Shown piece after piece: positions 13,891 to 14,792 of a stretch of 14,792 bases of DNA (within the stretch, counting starts at the first letter, position 1; the number at the start of each line of letters is the position of its first letter). The notes below the pieces were generated by a model. It did no database searches and had not been told where the DNA came from. It saw only the letters and a program-made list of their open reading frames with translations. The stretch comes from CBFGTJ01 sp965651815. Lineage in GTDB: Bacteria > Actinomycetota > Acidimicrobiia > Acidimicrobiales > Microtrichaceae. The translations under genes were made by a program, and so were the position numbers. The stretch is taken from the NCBI GenBank assembly GCA_965651815.1, contig CBFGTJ010000066.1:1-14792 (forward strand), given 5' to 3'.

Positions 13891-14792
13891 ATGAGGCGGG
13901 TTGTCTCGCAAGCACGCGGCCCGGGCCGCGTAGTGGCGATTGCCATCACCGCGATGGCGATGGTCCTGACATCGATGGTGTTCGGGCAGTTGCAGGCGGG
14001 CGCACAGACCGTCGGCAACCCCGGCGAGTTCTCGATGGAGATCATCGGGGGCGAGATCGCGATCAAGGACACGTCGTTCGACCTCGAACCTTCGGAGCTG
14101 CCTGCCTGCTCCGACGGCGAGGACAACGACGACGACGGGCTGATCGACTATCCCGACGACCCGCAGTGCGCCGGGCCGGATGACAACTCCGAGCTGGCAG
14201 CGGGTCACCAGCCCAAGGAAGACATCACGATCAGCGGGACCATCGACGCCGACGGCAACATCAACGTGCCGACCAGCGGCGTCTTCTTCCCGCCGTCCTA
14301 CATCGCCGCGGAGGGGATGGTCATCACCGTCCGGATCCTGCCGACCCACGCGGCGACCGGCACGCTCGACCCCGCGACGGGTGACGCGAACATCCGGGTG
14401 CGGGTGCGCATCAAGCTCGAGGGCGGCTCCGGTCTGACGGGTCTGGGCTCCAACTGCTACATCGGCTCCTCGAGCAGCCCCATCGACCTCAACATCACCA
14501 CGGGCACGACCAACCCGCCGGCGCCGAACACGCCGATCAGCGGCGTTCCCTATGACGCCGAGACCGGCATCGCCACGATGGTGAACAACAGCTTCAGCGT
14601 CATCGGTGCGTCGGGCTGCGGCCTCCTTGGTCTCGGCAACGGCATCGTGAACGACGCGCTCGGCCTGCCCTCCGCGGCGGGCAACAACACCGCGATCCTG
14701 GTGGGCAAGCTGACGCCGATCATCGTTCCGCCGGCTGCGCCGGTGAACGAGGTGCCGGTGGCGTCGTTCGTGGCGGATCCGTCCTCGGGTGA
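13891..14792 (+). CDS. Secreted protein with an Asp-rich calcium-type motif and PKD-like segment (C-terminus beyond window)
   Basis: The frame is open to the right edge, giving 300 residues so far. A signal peptide (basic MRRVVSQARGPGR, hydrophobic AIAITAMAMVLTSMVFG) ends at QAGA before Q39, a standard signal-peptidase I site. Residues 72-94 (ACSDGEDNDDDGLIDYPDD, then PQC) match the Cys-bounded C-S-D-G-x-D-N-D-x-D-G motif found in many secreted proteins, which resembles calcium-binding Asp loops. Residues about 105-285 look like beta-rich extracellular sequence with two further cysteines (in SNCYIG and SGCGLLG) that could pair. The visible end VPVASFVADPSSG is the typical opening of a PKD domain. 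The ATG follows GGGGGAGAAGC. The codon use is less extreme in GC than its neighbours' (more Asn, Ile and Thr). It is probably a surface or matrix protein; binding partner unknown. Confidence 0.85.
   Translation, partial: MRRVVSQARGPGRVVAIAITAMAMVLTSMVFGQLQAGAQTVGNPGEFSMEIIGGEIAIKDTSFDLEPSELPACSDGEDNDDDGLIDYPDDPQCAGPDDNSELAAGHQPKEDITISGTIDADGNINVPTSGVFFPPSYIAAEGMVITVRILPTHAATGTLDPATGDANIRVRVRIKLEGGSGLTGLGSNCYIGSSSSPIDLNITTGTTNPPAPNTPISGVPYDAETGIATMVNNSFSVIGASGCGLLGLGNGIVNDALGLPSAAGNNTAILVGKLTPIIVPPAAPVNEVPVASFVADPSSG

Noticed and set aside
13791..14183. A 130-codon plus-strand frame overlapping the secreted protein gene
   Set aside because: It is in another frame from the clear signal peptide and Asp-loop motif and shows no domain of its own.

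Overview
The window is very GC-rich (roughly 70% or more), with GTG starts, tightly packed genes and at least two likely leaderless starts. It carries families typical of Actinomycetota: an EchA20-like crotonase, a DUF1023 hydrolase with a WXG-like head, TetR regulators and Ltp-type thiolases. I infer a high-GC actinobacterium, possibly of the Acidimicrobiia; the lineage call is inference only.

Left part (1-6091). A partial HAD-type phosphatase (minus, cut by the left edge) diverges from a complete serS (plus). Convergent to serS is a minus-strand run of three glycosyltransferase genes: a cytoplasmic GT4-type enzyme, then two polytopic GT-C-type enzymes, the last a PIG-V-like mannosyltransferase. 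The first two genes are about 20 bp apart and the last two overlap by 4 bp, so this looks like a cell-envelope glycan or glycolipid operon. The GT4 gene holds a G-run cluster with quadruplex potential.

Middle part (6147-9282). A minus-strand unit runs from a fused double TetR regulator, through an OB-fold (DUF35-like) protein, to an Ltp-type thiolase homolog; the last two overlap by one base. A large dyad lies over the regulator's probable leaderless promoter, and a second palindrome lies between the regulator and its neighbour, so autoregulation and control of the pair are plausible. The next ~390 bp (9238-9629) carry no convincing protein gene but hold strong RNA-like structure.

Right part (9630-14792). 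A minus-strand membrane-anchored DUF4349-like protein and an SDR oxidoreductase are followed by plus-strand genes: a WXG-like/DUF1023 alpha/beta hydrolase, an EchA20-like crotonase (46-base overlap with the hydrolase gene), a small lipoprotein, and the start of a secreted protein with an acidic Asp-rich calcium-binding-type motif and a PKD-like segment at the right edge.

The thiolase/OB-fold pair, the SDR and the EchA20-like crotonase together suggest catabolism of steroid-like or other acyl-CoA substrates, with a dedicated double TetR sensor. No mobile element, CRISPR array, tRNA or rRNA was recognised. The most unusual items are the double TetR with its nested operator-like dyad, the unassigned structured region 9399-9628, and two short tandem duplications that each copy a stop codon.
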